A stretch of DNA of 64,000 bases, taken from assembly GCF_001640025.1 (NCBI RefSeq), contig NC_031672.1, forward strand, positions 1 to 64,000. The letters run 5' to 3'. Below, in pieces: positions 11,993 to 22,089 of the stretch. The DNA comes from Sugiyamaella lignohabitans (taxonomy: Eukaryota > Ascomycota > Dipodascomycetes > Dipodascales > Trichomonascaceae). Numbering within the stretch: the stretch's first letter is position 1; each line of letters starts with the position of its first letter. Made by a program: the position numbers and the translations under genes. Under the pieces are notes generated by a model. That model did not search any database, was not told the DNA's origin, and worked only from the letters and a program-made list of their open reading frames with translations.

Positions 11993-13054
11993 AATAATTA
12001 CTATACTAGCTGTAGAACGAATGTTACGAATCCTTCCCATGATATATTTCCCTGCTCTTTATGTGCCGTGTCTCCGGAACCCCGCTCCAGAATGCCAGAC
12101 CCTTCGCTTTACTCAAGTCGGTCGGGAGATGCATTTGTTAGCCCAATCCGATCCTCCAACCCCCTGAAAAGCCGGGTCTGAAACCCCACTTTGTTATCAC
12201 AACCACCTGACTGAGTTCGCCGCATAGAATCACTGAGCTAAATTCGCTCTGGAAACGTCCACCAAAGCCGTACTATAACAGCCACCGCCAAATGCATATG
12301 CAACACTCCCAGCCGTGGCTTCCAGCAAGACTTTCTGCCCTAAAGGTAGTTGGCTACATTTTGTTTGTTTTCTTCTGCTATCTTTTTCCCCCACCGATTA
12401 AACTAGACTATTATTGCTATTTCGCTTTCCACGCTGACTCTCTATATTTGGTTGCTTCTTTCTTTCTAATATCCTTTTCTGTTTCGCTTATTTCTTTTTT
12501 CAGAAAACAGACGACAAAACTTCTTGTAGCACTGTAAGCGACGATAACACAGGGAGTGTCATCATACAAAAGTGATCTACAAGCTCCGTTTTGGTATCCA
12601 AGTCTTCGCTATTAGATATAAAGCTTTAAGGAACGAGTTGAAATCGGTTTTTAGGCTTAACTATTTTCGAACTTTAGTGACATAGATATTTGGGATTAAT
12701 AACTCCACCTACCCCCAAGAAGTGTTGCAAGGTTCAATATTTGCACTATAGCATACCTGTTTTCTTTTTGTCTGTTGGTAATATTGGTTTTTTTTTTTTT
12801 GCATCACCCCGACTTATATCTGACTTAGTTGACAAGGTCACGAAACTATTTTATTCTTTTTACGTTTTACGCTTTCCGACCCCTTGAGATAGTTCTGTCT
12901 ACTTTTCCCATTATACAAGTATTCAACATTCTCACTTTAATCTGAACATCCAGTTAGATTTGGATTTTTAGTCGGGTTTCATTCAAAATATCTACTTTCT
13001 TGTTACATAGCATACAACTTCCCCTGAAGCAGTTTCTGGTTTTATCTCTTTAAT
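11993..13054. other. Intergenic, no gene seen
   Basis: About 1 kb between DST1 and the Gln-rich ORF. Short frames (for example 12292-12537) carry no recognisable domain and have low-complexity hydrophobic translations. The half nearest 13055 is T-rich on the plus strand with long C/T tracts, typical of a promoter or 5' leader in this genome. Confidence 0.55.
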
Positions 13055-14131
13055 ATGGCGACTCTTCACTATGGCGCATCTGTTTCGGATTCAAGTCATG
13101 CAAATCAGTACGGTTGGTACAACCATCAAACCTCGCAGCACCAAAACGCCTTGAGCTACCAAAAACCTTTGATTACTTCGCATGATGACCCGGTGCCTTT
13201 TGCCTCACAATTTGAACTTGTGGACAGAGCTATTGACAGTCTCGCCAAGGCTGGTAAGCTTTATTCTTACGGTGGCCAAATCAGACAGGCAGGTTCGACC
13301 TATGACCAACGCTTAGCAGCTAATCAGGCCAGGTATGGTGGACTTTACCAGCAACAGCAGTTGCCAAATCAGCATTCTCAGCATCTCCAGCACCAGCATC
13401 ACCACCAAAACCCCAATAATCAGCATCAGCATCAGCATTCGCATTTATTTGAGCAGCGTCAGCAACAGCTCGGACATCAACACCAGCAGCAGCGTAGTCA
13501 GGGTCAAAGAGTTGTATCTCAGCCTGCCCATTTGCCCTCGATGCAACAAATGCATACCCACGACCAGCAGCAGCAACAGCAACAGCAACGATTTCAACAA
13601 CAACAACAACAGCAGCAACAATTTAAGTACCAACAACAGGTAAGCTACAACACAGCTCGTACATCACCTTCTATCCCTAGCGGTTTTTCTGGTAATGTTC
13701 AAACTGGAAGTTATGGTGTCTCAGGCGGATTTACCAATGGAAACAACGGTAGTTCATCTAATTGGCCTCCTCAAAGGGCCGCTTCTATTTCAGTTACCGG
13801 ATCTCGTAGTATTTCCCCAAAGCTTAAATTTGATCCATTTGCTCCGGTTTCTACTGCTATTGGCAACAGCCCAGGCAGAGCAACTGGATCAGAAATGCGC
13901 CCCCAGTCAGTTTCTCCAGAGATCACTCCTAATACCACCTCGACAGGATCGCCAGTTGGAATATTTAACATGTCCAACGGTAGTTCATTAGCTGGGTCTG
14001 AACAAGTTCTATTCAATTCAGCTAAGAACGAGTCTTTCAGTTCAGGAGTAGCATCAGCCAATACAGCTTTAGGATGGTCCAAGGTTTGGGGCAAACCCAC
14101 TGGACTGACTGCTACTTCTGTATGGGGTTAA
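13055..14131 (+). CDS. Gln/His-rich low-complexity protein, unknown function
   Basis: A 358-residue frame from a good ATG. I do not recognise the family. Residues about 1-90 are ordinary sequence with a short amphipathic part (FELVDRAIDSLAKAGKLYSY). Residues about 98-200 are dominated by Gln and His, including near-homopolymeric Gln runs coded by mixed CAA/CAG. The rest is Ser/Gly/Asn-rich with repeated Ser-Pro sites, ending in two Trp motifs (WSKVWGK and the terminal SVWG). The composition is that of a disordered, prion-like regulator or RNA-binding partner, but no domain proves this. A CAGGTAAGC word at about 13636 looks like a donor site, yet the frame reads through without a stop, so I treat it as coding. 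A long T-rich downstream region follows. Confidence 0.7.
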   Translation: MATLHYGASVSDSSHANQYGWYNHQTSQHQNALSYQKPLITSHDDPVPFASQFELVDRAIDSLAKAGKLYSYGGQIRQAGSTYDQRLAANQARYGGLYQQQQLPNQHSQHLQHQHHHQNPNNQHQHQHSHLFEQRQQQLGHQHQQQRSQGQRVVSQPAHLPSMQQMHTHDQQQQQQQQRFQQQQQQQQQFKYQQQVSYNTARTSPSIPSGFSGNVQTGSYGVSGGFTNGNNGSSSNWPPQRAASISVTGSRSISPKLKFDPFAPVSTAIGNSPGRATGSEMRPQSVSPEITPNTTSTGSPVGIFNMSNGSSLAGSEQVLFNSAKNESFSSGVASANTALGWSKVWGKPTGLTATSVWG

Positions 14132-14737
14132 TAGGGAATAGTAACTGCTAATAGTTTATGGTTTTGCTTAACTGATATTGTTATGAACCCCTCATTTGTT
14201 TTGCTTTCATTTATGTTGTCTTTTGTTGAATCCAGCTGTTCTTCTATGCACTCACCGCTCAATACTGGTCTTGTTTCATTCACACTATTGTTTTTCTTTG
14301 ATTTATTTTCAACTCACTTTGAGTTAAATTAATTTGCCCTCGGTTTTATTGTTTTATGATTGGTTTTGATTTATTTGTTTTCTAGGTTTGTCTATTTTGT
14401 TTTGATTTTTTTCTTATCTTTATGTTTCCCTCTTTTTCCTAAAAGGTCTTGGATATTGCATTTATCAAGGGATGATGTACATTACTATCGGTATCGTATG
14501 TGTTGATGTTTTTGATGTTTTTTTTTCTTTATGTTTGGCGTGGCCGGTTTTTCGTAGCATAAACTATGACTTTTTGATTGAGCAGGTGAAAAGTAGTTGA
14601 CATGACCTGGACTAATCTATATATTTAATTGTATATGAGCAATTGGTAATAAATGATTTTTTGTATATTGTTGCAACTGTACTTCGAAAGTTATATAAGG
14701 AAAAAAATTAAGAAAATTAAGTTATTAACAAAAAAGA

Positions 14738-14832
14738 AGCCCTACGTGGGGGTCGAACCCACAACCTTGTGATGACTTTTATCTCGTATGAGGTTTAAGA
14801 GTCACACGCTCTACCGATTGAGCTAGCAAGGC
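14738..14832 (-). tRNA. tRNA-Lys(CTT) with 22-nt intron
   Basis: On the minus strand the 5' half GCCTTGCTAGCTCAATCGG and 3' half fold into a full cloverleaf. The acceptor stem pairs GCCTTGC with GTAGGGC. The anticodon stem TGTGA/TCACA encloses the loop CTCTTAA, anticodon CTT. T-arm is GTGGG-TTCGACC-CCCAC. An intron of about 22 nt sits after position 37. Residue 73 is U, as in the S. cerevisiae tRNA-Lys(CUU). A Pol III terminator (T5) follows at once. Confidence 0.95.
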
Positions 14833-15272
14833 ACTTATTGAAATTGAAACTCATTGAAATATTAACAGACGGATTTGTTCTGAGTTCTTGTTGGAGAGGT
14901 CCCTAAAAAAATTCTCTATTGGGAATAAACTTAGCATAGAATCCACAAAATTACTATGTACACTATATGAAAGTATAATTTCGTGTTGCGGAGTCTGAAC
15001 CCTACCAAAGAAAAATGAATATGCGGTGCCACCGACTGTGGCAGCGGAGCTCCGCACTACCAGGGAAATAATAATAATAAATCTTGTTTAAAGTCCTATA
15101 CTATACATAATTAATACAATTCAAATAATTTCAAATCCCATCATTTACACATTACCAGGAGGACTGCTCGCTTTTTTGCCTGATTACAGGCTGTTTACTT
15201 TGGCTTTTTTGAATTCAGTATTTTTGACGCCACTGAATTCCCCATTAAGATATCAAAATGACTTATGATATT

Positions 15273-15374
15273 TTAATCTTGGTCGTTTTCTCCCGGAATT
15301 GGCTCTACAGAGTCACCAGGTGGGCCTGGATCATGCTGAGAGTAATCAATCGAGGAGTCGTCGTCGTCTTCCAT
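15273..15374 (-). CDS. Possible 33-codon acidic microprotein
   Basis: A short minus-strand frame starting MEDDDDSSIDYSQHDPG and ending in TAA. It is strongly acidic (14 Asp/Glu of 33) and Pro/Gly-rich. It could be a tiny intact gene, the last exon of a gene whose upstream exons I could not identify, or chance. No family recognised. Composition unlike the surrounding AT-rich DNA is the only support. Confidence 0.2.
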   Translation of the reverse strand: MEDDDDSSIDYSQHDPGPPGDSVEPIPGENDQD

Positions 15375-15488
15375 CAACAGTTTTAGTACTTTTCACTTTT
15401 TACGATTTACCCTACTTTCCCAGATTGAAATAGTTCTCTTATCAAAAACTTAGTAGTTAATTTATCATTCAACATTTGTTTCACCACT

Positions 15489-15950
15489 ATGATTTTCTTA
15501 CTATATGTGTTCTTAGCAATAGTCCCATTTTGTCTATGCCGTTCTTTTAACTATACTGCACTTGATGTCGCGCTAGACTGCATTCGAGATATTGACCATC
15601 AGTTTTATTACTTCATACCAGCTGAATATAGCTTATTCACTGTCGCTAACGTGACCGGGTATTATTTCAATCAGACTATATATCAACAGTTATATCCCTG
15701 TCTAATGAACTTAGCGAACTACATGGTACCAGCGGTTTCATTTGATGGTTACGAAATGCGAGGCAGACTACTGATGTCTGGCATTATCGATGAGAGTCTT
15801 ACTGCACATGGACTGGTTAGGGGTGGTATGGATATATGGCCTGCACAACCTGACATAGCTACGAACAGTACTGTGCACATTCAAATGCCAATACAGACTC
15901 CCAGTTTGGTACATCATAATATTAACTTGCTATCGCATGAGATTATATAG
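15489..15950 (+). CDS. Small secreted glycoprotein-like orphan
   Basis: A 153-residue frame from ATG with a clear N-terminal signal peptide (MIFLLYVFLAIVPFCLCRS; cleavage likely near residue 18). The mature part has at least four N-glycosylation sequons (NYT, NVT, NQT, NST), Tyr-rich segments and two or three Cys. No membrane anchor or GPI signal is seen at the C-terminus. I do not recognise the family. Features suggest a secreted or cell-wall protein. It could be an orphan of recent origin; confidence rests on the signal peptide plus sequon density in an uninterrupted frame. Confidence 0.55.
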   Translation: MIFLLYVFLAIVPFCLCRSFNYTALDVALDCIRDIDHQFYYFIPAEYSLFTVANVTGYYFNQTIYQQLYPCLMNLANYMVPAVSFDGYEMRGRLLMSGIIDESLTAHGLVRGGMDIWPAQPDIATNSTVHIQMPIQTPSLVHHNINLLSHEII

Positions 15951-16234
15951 TATACAACTTGTTAGTAATCGTAAAGTAATGATGGCGTCGAAAAAGTGAC
16001 TTGATCACAATATATACACATGTTAGCTATATAGGGCAACTACAGGCTATAAATGTTCTGAAGTGTGAACAAAGCCCTAACTATCGTTGATACCTGACTT
16101 AACAACGAAGATTTATACACAAACGTATAGGTGAAATCTGTTTCCCTTCAGGCTGAGATCAATTGTAAGTATCTCGCTACCGGAGGCAGCGAATGAAGCA
16201 GACATTCATAAAACATGATACATATTAGAATAAT

Positions 16235-17284
16235 TTAGGAAGCCGCCTCGTTCTCAGAATACTTTGAGGCCGCAGCCACTTGCCAAGCGGGAAGACCAGG
16301 CTTGGGTGTGGGAGTAGTAGATGAAGTAGCAGGTGATGTTTGCTCAGAATAAGGTACTGAAGGCTTGGAAAAAGGAGAAACTATCGAAGAATTGGTACCC
16401 AAGACAGGCAACGAAGTAGAACCTTCATTAGTAGAAGTAGAAGAGGGAGAGGGACCAGAAGTAGATGAGACTGAAGAAGCAGCGAATTTTGGAATAGTTG
16501 AAGGGACAGAAGATGCAGGAGGTAAGCTGGCAGGCAAGCTCGAACTTTTCAAGCGATTTGTGATCAGCTGTTTGAGAGATTTGAGCTCTTCTTGAATTTC
16601 CAGCAATGCCTTGTCTTGTTGATCTCTGTTCTTCTCTAGAGATTTTGGTAATGTATCCTTGATAGTGTCTACTTGAGTTTTAATGAGCTTCATATCAGCC
16701 TCGATTTGCTGTGATTGTCCCTTAACCGTCTCAATAGCATCTTGCGCTTCTTGTAGAACTGTTGTAAATTGTTCTTTACGCTGCAACTCCGCTTCCTTAA
16801 TTTCCTCTGTATCTTTATGAAGCTGCTCCAAAAGGCTCTCTGCACGAGTGAACTCTGCTTCCAAAGCTTCTTTATCCGACTCAAGAGAACTTGGAGTTGG
16901 AGGTAGAATCAATGGCAGCACATATCTTCTTGTCACCTCATAAAGTCCATAAGCAACACCTGCACTAACTGTAGCCATTACAAAATAATCTTTCCAGTCT
17001 CGCTTAGGGACTGGAGGCGGAAGAGACAGTGGAGGAATATGAGGTTGATTCAAATAAGCAGTTTTCACGGTGGTGGAATTGACTCCTGTTATAGGAACTG
17101 ATGCAAGGGAGGAAGGACTTTTCGGGGAGCTGTTACCATTAGTGGCTTGTGTCAGAGCTTCCTCTACCTCTTCTTTTGTCAAGCCCTTAGATTCCAAAAA
17201 TTCGATTCGTTTGGCAAGTGTTGCGTCAGCTACCTGAGGATCATTCAAAAACGATACCGCCGACCTTACTAGCTCTTCTCTCAT
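16235..17284 (-). CDS. PEX14: Peroxin Pex14, peroxisomal docking protein
   Basis: Docking-complex subunit at the peroxisome membrane that binds cargo-loaded Pex5 and Pex7. The protein is 349 residues. The conserved N-terminal Pex14 domain opens with REELVRSAVSFLNDPQVA and continues with KRIEFLESKGLTKEEVEEAL (residues 2-47). A Pro-rich segment PPLSLPPPVPKRDW (about 82-96) resembles the SH3-binding site used by Pex13. A hydrophobic stretch at about 98-125 is the membrane segment, followed by a long coiled coil (about 130-245) and a Ser/Thr/Pro-rich tail. Length and order match yeast Pex14. The stop of a 75-codon upstream frame overlaps the start region; I regard that frame as leader sequence. 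Confidence 0.94.
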   Translation of the reverse strand: MREELVRSAVSFLNDPQVADATLAKRIEFLESKGLTKEEVEEALTQATNGNSSPKSPSSLASVPITGVNSTTVKTAYLNQPHIPPLSLPPPVPKRDWKDYFVMATVSAGVAYGLYEVTRRYVLPLILPPTPSSLESDKEALEAEFTRAESLLEQLHKDTEEIKEAELQRKEQFTTVLQEAQDAIETVKGQSQQIEADMKLIKTQVDTIKDTLPKSLEKNRDQQDKALLEIQEELKSLKQLITNRLKSSSLPASLPPASSVPSTIPKFAASSVSSTSGPSPSSTSTNEGSTSLPVLGTNSSIVSPFSKPSVPYSEQTSPATSSTTPTPKPGLPAWQVAAASKYSENEAAS

Positions 17285-17649
17285 CTTAGCGCTTCTTTTC
17301 TGAATACACTTTTGCTTTGAATAGTAAAGAAAGAGACACGTAGTTCACCACTGTAATCTAAGAAGAAGGAGAATATGGAAAATGTGGAGAAGGTACGCTG
17401 CATGATTTCTCCCATCGGAACATTGAATGCCTCGGCTAATGCGGAGAGTCTAGGAGCATAAGCTCTTTGACGCATATATGCAAATACCCGAGCAAATATC
17501 CTTCTCAAGATTATTTCAGAAGATTAGTTAATATATTAGAACGTGCATATTATACAAATAAAAAAAATCAATAAATAATTAATAAATAGTGGCATACGCC
17601 TTTTGAATGAAAAAGAGCCTTTTAAAAGGACCATTTGACAGTTGTAGTC

Positions 17650-17808
17650 TTATTTGTAGTAGTGCAAGTTCTCGTCATTGATGGCGTTGCCACAAACAAC
17701 AATGACAACGGCATTCAAGAGCTTCTTGATACCCTTCTTAGCAACAATGGAGACTTGAGAAGCAGTAGACTTGGCAGGGGCAAGAGATTCGTCAAAGTTG
17801 GCAGACAT
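17650..17808 (-). CDS. 52-residue microprotein, paralogue A
   Basis: Small intact frame MSANFDESLAPAKSTASQ... ending ..NLHYYK. It aligns over its whole length with a second minus-strand frame about 1 kb away (18782-18943). Shared positions include ESL-PAKSTASQVS, AKKG-KK-L, CG-AIND-NL and a terminal YY. In-frame codons continue upstream of this ATG, but the paralogue has stops there, so the ATG at 17808 is preferred. A TATATAAG box lies about 110 bp upstream (17918-17925). The pattern is a basic amphipathic helix followed by a hydrophobic segment with one Cys. Family and function are unknown. Confidence 0.7.
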   Translation of the reverse strand: MSANFDESLAPAKSTASQVSIVAKKGIKKLLNAVVIVVCGNAINDENLHYYK

Positions 17809-18781
17809 TTTGTGTGTTATTGGTTTTGTAGTTGTTTTGGTTTGTGATGTTGTAGAGAACAGTAAAAGTTTTGTTTGTAGATGATTAGAAAGTGATTCCA
17901 ATGAGATATTAGGCTCACTTATATAGTGTTTGAAAAATGAACCGGGTGGGCAGACTTTTTACTCGGTTCAAAACGCATGTTACATCTTTTACATATCTGA
18001 TCATGTTGGTTATACAGCCATGCGAATTTTTCCGGAACAGCCATCGATAACCGGCATCATATGCCGGCAAATTTGCATGATGATCTTCGGAAAGGTTACC
18101 AGCCGCGCAACGGTTTTGAGTTTTGAGTACTATTTTAAGCAACTCAATAGTAACAATAGGCTCTGAAACGATCGGAAACGGACGTAGCAGTTAAAAATTA
18201 CTGTTTATGTCAATATTTATGTTTAAGCTCCTAAGTCTGCATGAAAAATCTTCAACAATAGTAGATCTTATACAGAATAATACTTTAACCCGGTCTCTGT
18301 TAACGTTAGAAGAATGTCGTGATTTAAAGTGCCGCCCACGTTTTTCCTTGGCGATTTGTTAATCAGTGTACAGCAAGGCAACGCGAGTTTGGCATACCAG
18401 TCGTATCAGAGTGACCAACCTGGATTCTAGTTAGACTTTGTTGTAGCAGTGAGGAATTCTAAGCTAGTTTTCATCAACTAAAAACAAGCTCGAATAGGTT
18501 ACAAGAGCAAGCACGACAGTTATTCTTGTGGTTATGTGCCGATCGGAGGACCGGGTACACTCGGGAAAACATGTCGAACAAGATGTGTCACGCAATTAAC
18601 GCGAAGTTAATGCCATGTAAACATGGGGCATGACACGACAATTGTGAAGCACGGTTCCTGTTAAAACTCGTCACGTAACTATTTCAACGGTAGTCATACA
18701 ATTGATTGAAATAAATAGAGAACATTAAAAAATAAATAAAACAAAAAAAATCATAGCATTAAACCTAGCGGTTCCATTTAA
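17809..18781. other. Spacer between the two microprotein genes
   Basis: Upstream region of paralogue A and downstream region of paralogue B. Short frames on both strands (for example around 17915-18166) have no recognisable domain. A TATA box for paralogue A is at 17918-17925. I see no RNA gene. Confidence 0.5.
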
Positions 18782-18943
18782 TCATCTGATATAATATTCT
18801 CGCAAATTCTTATCGTTTATAGCACTACCGCAGAGCACGTTCAAAGACCCTTGTAATACCTTTTTGAGCCCTTTTTTGGCCGCCAACGACACCTGGGAAG
18901 CAGTAGATTTGGCGGGGGAAAGTGATTCCTGATATGGAGACAT
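18782..18943 (-). CDS. 53-residue microprotein, paralogue B
   Basis: Small intact frame MSPYQESLSPAKSTASQ... ending ..NLREYYIR, preceded in frame by three consecutive TAA codons, which fixes the start at 18943. Roughly 30 of 52 aligned residues match paralogue A, with the block PAKSTASQVS identical and many third-codon differences between the two DNAs. That is what selection on protein would leave. Same strand and order as A, so a tandem duplication is likely. No signal peptide. Function unknown. Confidence 0.7.
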   Translation of the reverse strand: MSPYQESLSPAKSTASQVSLAAKKGLKKVLQGSLNVLCGSAINDKNLREYYIR

Positions 18944-19570
18944 TTTTGGGTAGTTTCCAATTATTATTAGTTCAGAAAATGTAAGTAGGAAGAATTGTAC
19001 AATTTAACTGTGCACTTAAATTTCAAAAGAAGAAGAACAAATAGTCAAACGATTGTTTGATTCTATTGATAGATGGTAGTTGAATTTTTTGATTTATTAC
19101 AATAGTATTTGGTCTGATTAGGGCAATTTATATTAGTTTCAGTAGGTGTTTTGAAATATAAAACATGGCTAGTTAGTCATATATGGGGGCACTGTTCCGC
19201 CAGAAAACAGGACCCTGCGTAAATCCCCACATATTGCCTTGCGTCTGATCTGCCTCGCTACTACGGTTATGCATCTAAAAAAATTAAAAGATTACGCAAC
19301 CAGCATGAATTTGCTAAGAGATTATAAATCTTGCAGAAAACTCGACAAGGTGACTCGACATGATCGCTGACTCTAACCTTTAGCGGTTGAACGGGAATCG
19401 ACCCCCACAGAGTATACTATATGACTCAGATAGATCTTATAGATATTTCGAAGTTATCATCTCAACGGGTGCGGCGGTGAATGAATGAATATACGGCTTG
19501 TTCTCAAACTTGGATAGAGGCTTAGTCATTGTTGCTCTGCTTGTGATTTTTAATCGCCTGGGGTTTACTC

Positions 19571-20566
19571 ATGGATAATCGCGTCAATATTTCGTATATC
19601 GACGTAAGACAGATATGGAATGACCGAGAGTCATTTCAGTATGCTCTCAGGTTGCTACCTGATAATGTACAAATGCGAGTTACCAAGCTAAAGTTCATTG
19701 ATGACGCAAAAATGTCATTAGCATCGCATCTGCTCCAGCGTCATTTGGTGTGGAAGTTTGTTCAAGAAAAAGATAAAGGGACCAAATTGTCTTTTCTCAA
19801 AGATATTCGATTTCATTCTGGTAAATTTGGGAGGCCTTATTTCAGGAGTTCTCCAGAATCAGATTATGTAATTGACTTCAATATCAGCACTGTTTCGGGT
19901 CGTGTGATTATAGCACATATTGTCAGATCCAAAAATTGTTCTGAAAGGCTAGAAAAATCAATTCAAGCGCAAACAGACTGTCCTGTTCTTGGAATTGATC
20001 TGACAGATCCGCCATCACTACAATCAGCTGAATGGATGGATGAATTCGCACCAATGGTTTCAACTCCAGACGAATTACTGGCCATCAAGGCTGCGTCGTC
20101 AATTAATATTGGTATTTCAGACATCGATAGAACCCTTTTATCGGGTATATCTTTAGCTATTCGGTGGGCGATCAAAGAATCTTATATTAAAGGAATTGGT
20201 GCAGGGCTGGTGGGTGCTGTTGACATATCCCAAGTGGAAGTGGATAAGGAATCCAATGACTCCATTGATAAACTCGTTATAGACGAGTATCTAAAACAGG
20301 CCAGGTCAGCTGCGTCGCATAAAAACGGGGGCGATAATTTTAGCGTAAGCAAGTCCAATAATATCACTGCAAAATACTTTTCTGCTCAGAAGGTCATTGT
20401 TGCATCATCTGAGCAGGCTGATTGGAGAGTGAAGATATTTACTTTTGATGGAATAATTGCTGCCATTATGCTACACCAAGATATATGTGTATCGGAGGAG
20501 CCAGAATTGAATCTCAACAGACTTGCACTACAAACGATATTAGACGACATTGCCACTTCTTGCTAG
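19571..20566 (+). CDS. LYS5: 4'-phosphopantetheinyl transferase, Lys5/NpgA type
   Basis: Transfers phosphopantetheine from CoA to carrier proteins; in yeasts the target is alpha-aminoadipate reductase (Lys2) of lysine synthesis. The protein is 331 residues. Family marks: a basic KFGRPYF substrate motif (about residues 93-99), the Mg-binding (V/I)LGIDLTDP (about 139-147) and WAIKESYIKGIGAGL (about 205-219), which is the W-x-x-KE-x-x-K signature. The start ATG at 19571 gives a normal N-terminus (DVRQIWNDRESFQYALRLLP). Between the last motif and the C-terminus there is a Ser/Asp-rich insert. No second PPTase is visible nearby, and the sequence alone does not tell whether polyketide or peptide synthases are additional substrates. 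Confidence 0.88.
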   Translation: MDNRVNISYIDVRQIWNDRESFQYALRLLPDNVQMRVTKLKFIDDAKMSLASHLLQRHLVWKFVQEKDKGTKLSFLKDIRFHSGKFGRPYFRSSPESDYVIDFNISTVSGRVIIAHIVRSKNCSERLEKSIQAQTDCPVLGIDLTDPPSLQSAEWMDEFAPMVSTPDELLAIKAASSINIGISDIDRTLLSGISLAIRWAIKESYIKGIGAGLVGAVDISQVEVDKESNDSIDKLVIDEYLKQARSAASHKNGGDNFSVSKSNNITAKYFSAQKVIVASSEQADWRVKIFTFDGIIAAIMLHQDICVSEEPELNLNRLALQTILDDIATSC

Positions 20567-21027
20567 CACCCTTGCATACCTTATTTATTTATTATATTTA
20601 AGTCATTGTAAATAATAGAGAATATACTTTAGAGGTACACCGTAGTCTACTACATTACTAAAGGGACGAGGAACATGGGATCTGGTGACGCAACTCCGCC
20701 ACGGATGAATTGTCCAGGATTCGTATTTCTAGCAAACACATATGGGTGATCCCGGGTCTGATAAGCGCTGTACAGTATTGGCACCTGCATAAATCTATCT
20801 CGGAGAACGGCTGGTTTTGTGCATGTACGGGGCTCGCAGCCGGGATCAATTCTCAGTCTCTGGTTCCAATCAATTCATTGCTAATTCAACCTCCGATTAT
20901 TTATTGCTCTACTACCATCTTTTTGAATAGAAATTAATATTTTTTTGTTTATTGGAACCTAGACCGTTGTCAATTATAGTGACGGTTGTTTTTTGTTCTA
21001 GTCTCTCTCAATTGTCATAGTCCGACA
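20567..21027. other. Intergenic, no supported gene
   Basis: Between the PPTase and HEM25. A minus-strand frame without stops spans about 20660-20870 in a relatively GC-rich patch, but it has no ATG, no recognised domain and no splice signals that I trust. The remainder is AT-rich and probably HEM25 promoter. Confidence 0.45.
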
Positions 21028-22089
21028 ATGTCAGACTCTACCCCGCAGCCACAGCAAATTACCGCTATAAAGACCCCGTTACCATCGAAATCATGCTCAA
21101 AACCATTATCAATTAGCAAAGATGACTCTTCTTCTACAGAACCGGATACTAAACCAAAAGATAAACCTCTGCGGAAAGCGAGCCCAACATCTCACTTATA
21201 TGCCGGATTTGCCAGCGGCATCACCTCTTCTATCCTACTTCAGCCACTAGATTTGTTAAAAACTAGAGTCCAGCAGTCGGGCGAAGCCACTATAACCTCA
21301 GCATTTAAGGAGCTAACGTCTTTTCGTGCATTATGGAGAGGAACCGTGCCATCAGCGCTGCGAATGTCCATTGGAAGCGGTTTGTATTTTACCACCCTCA
21401 ATTCTACCCGTGCATATCTACAACAACGAAATTACAATAAACTTTTACAAGATCACGACAAGGATACAACTTCTAAAGCAGGAAATGCTGGTCTTGGTGA
21501 TAGCTCGAGCTTGCCAAAACTTGGCATGTACGAAAATCTTGCTAGTGGAGCTTTTGTAAGAGGAGTTGTTGGATTCATGACCATGCCTATTACTGTCATT
21601 AAAGTACGCTACGAGTCATCTATGTACAATTATACATCAATGTGGAATGCAGTTCAATCTGTATATAGAAATCACGGAGTGCGGGGGTATTTTTATGGAT
21701 ATGGAGCCACTTTTGCGAGGGATGCTCCTTACGCTGGACTTTACGTTCTGTTTTACGAAAAGTCAAAAGAAATTGTAAATAACCTGTTTCCTTCTACCGA
21801 ACGCAGATCCACAGTAACTGCGGCCATTATGAATTCATCCTCAGCATTTTTCTCTGCTGGTCTTGCAACTACAATCACCAGTCCATTTGACACCATCAAG
21901 ACCAGAGTTCAATTAAACCCCGTAAAATACAAAGGCTTCTTCCAAGCTGCAAAGATAATGGTTAAGGAAGATGGTTTTATAAGGTTTTTTGATGGACTTT
22001 CACTACGTTTATCAAGAAAGGCACTTAGCGCAGGAATATCTTGGTGTATATATGAAGAGATTGTACGAAGGCTCCAGCAGCCACTGTAA
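21028..22089 (+). CDS. HEM25: Mitochondrial glycine carrier Hem25 (SLC25A38 type)
   Basis: Inner-membrane carrier that brings glycine into mitochondria for 5-aminolevulinate, the first step of haem synthesis. The protein is 353 residues from the ATG at 21028; upstream in-frame codons lack an ATG. A polar N-terminal tail of about 55 residues precedes three mitochondrial-carrier repeats. Repeat signatures PLDLLKTRVQ, MPITVIKVRYE and SPFDTIKTRVQ are visible, each of the P-x-(D/T)-x-x-(K/R)-x-(K/R) type. The first repeat LYAGFASGITSSILLQPLD followed by LWRGTVPSALRMSIGSGLYFTTL is characteristic of the Hem25 branch. Intronless. Confidence 0.9.
   Translation: MSDSTPQPQQITAIKTPLPSKSCSKPLSISKDDSSSTEPDTKPKDKPLRKASPTSHLYAGFASGITSSILLQPLDLLKTRVQQSGEATITSAFKELTSFRALWRGTVPSALRMSIGSGLYFTTLNSTRAYLQQRNYNKLLQDHDKDTTSKAGNAGLGDSSSLPKLGMYENLASGAFVRGVVGFMTMPITVIKVRYESSMYNYTSMWNAVQSVYRNHGVRGYFYGYGATFARDAPYAGLYVLFYEKSKEIVNNLFPSTERRSTVTAAIMNSSSAFFSAGLATTITSPFDTIKTRVQLNPVKYKGFFQAAKIMVKEDGFIRFFDGLSLRLSRKALSAGISWCIYEEIVRRLQQPL

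Noticed and set aside
13560..13640. CAG-repeat region as a microsatellite or transposon footprint
   Set aside because: Mixed CAA/CAG codons inside an open Gln-rich frame; ordinary low-complexity coding sequence.
16170..16196. CCGGAGGCAGCGA word resembling the end of the GC-rich element
   Set aside because: Only 13 bases match, with no hairpin half beside it; could be a remnant but not supportable.
17281..17508. 75-codon minus-strand frame just upstream of PEX14
   Set aside because: It overlaps the PEX14 start region, has no recognisable domain, and its sequence is what a pyrimidine-rich leader would give. At best a uORF.
19383..19412. GGGAATCGACCCCCAC as a tRNA T-arm
   Set aside because: No matching acceptor, D or anticodon stems on either strand within 90 bp.
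20658..20880. Stop-free minus-strand stretch between the PPTase and HEM25 genes
   Set aside because: No ATG, no trusted splice sites, no family. About 70 open codons in one of six frames is not rare.
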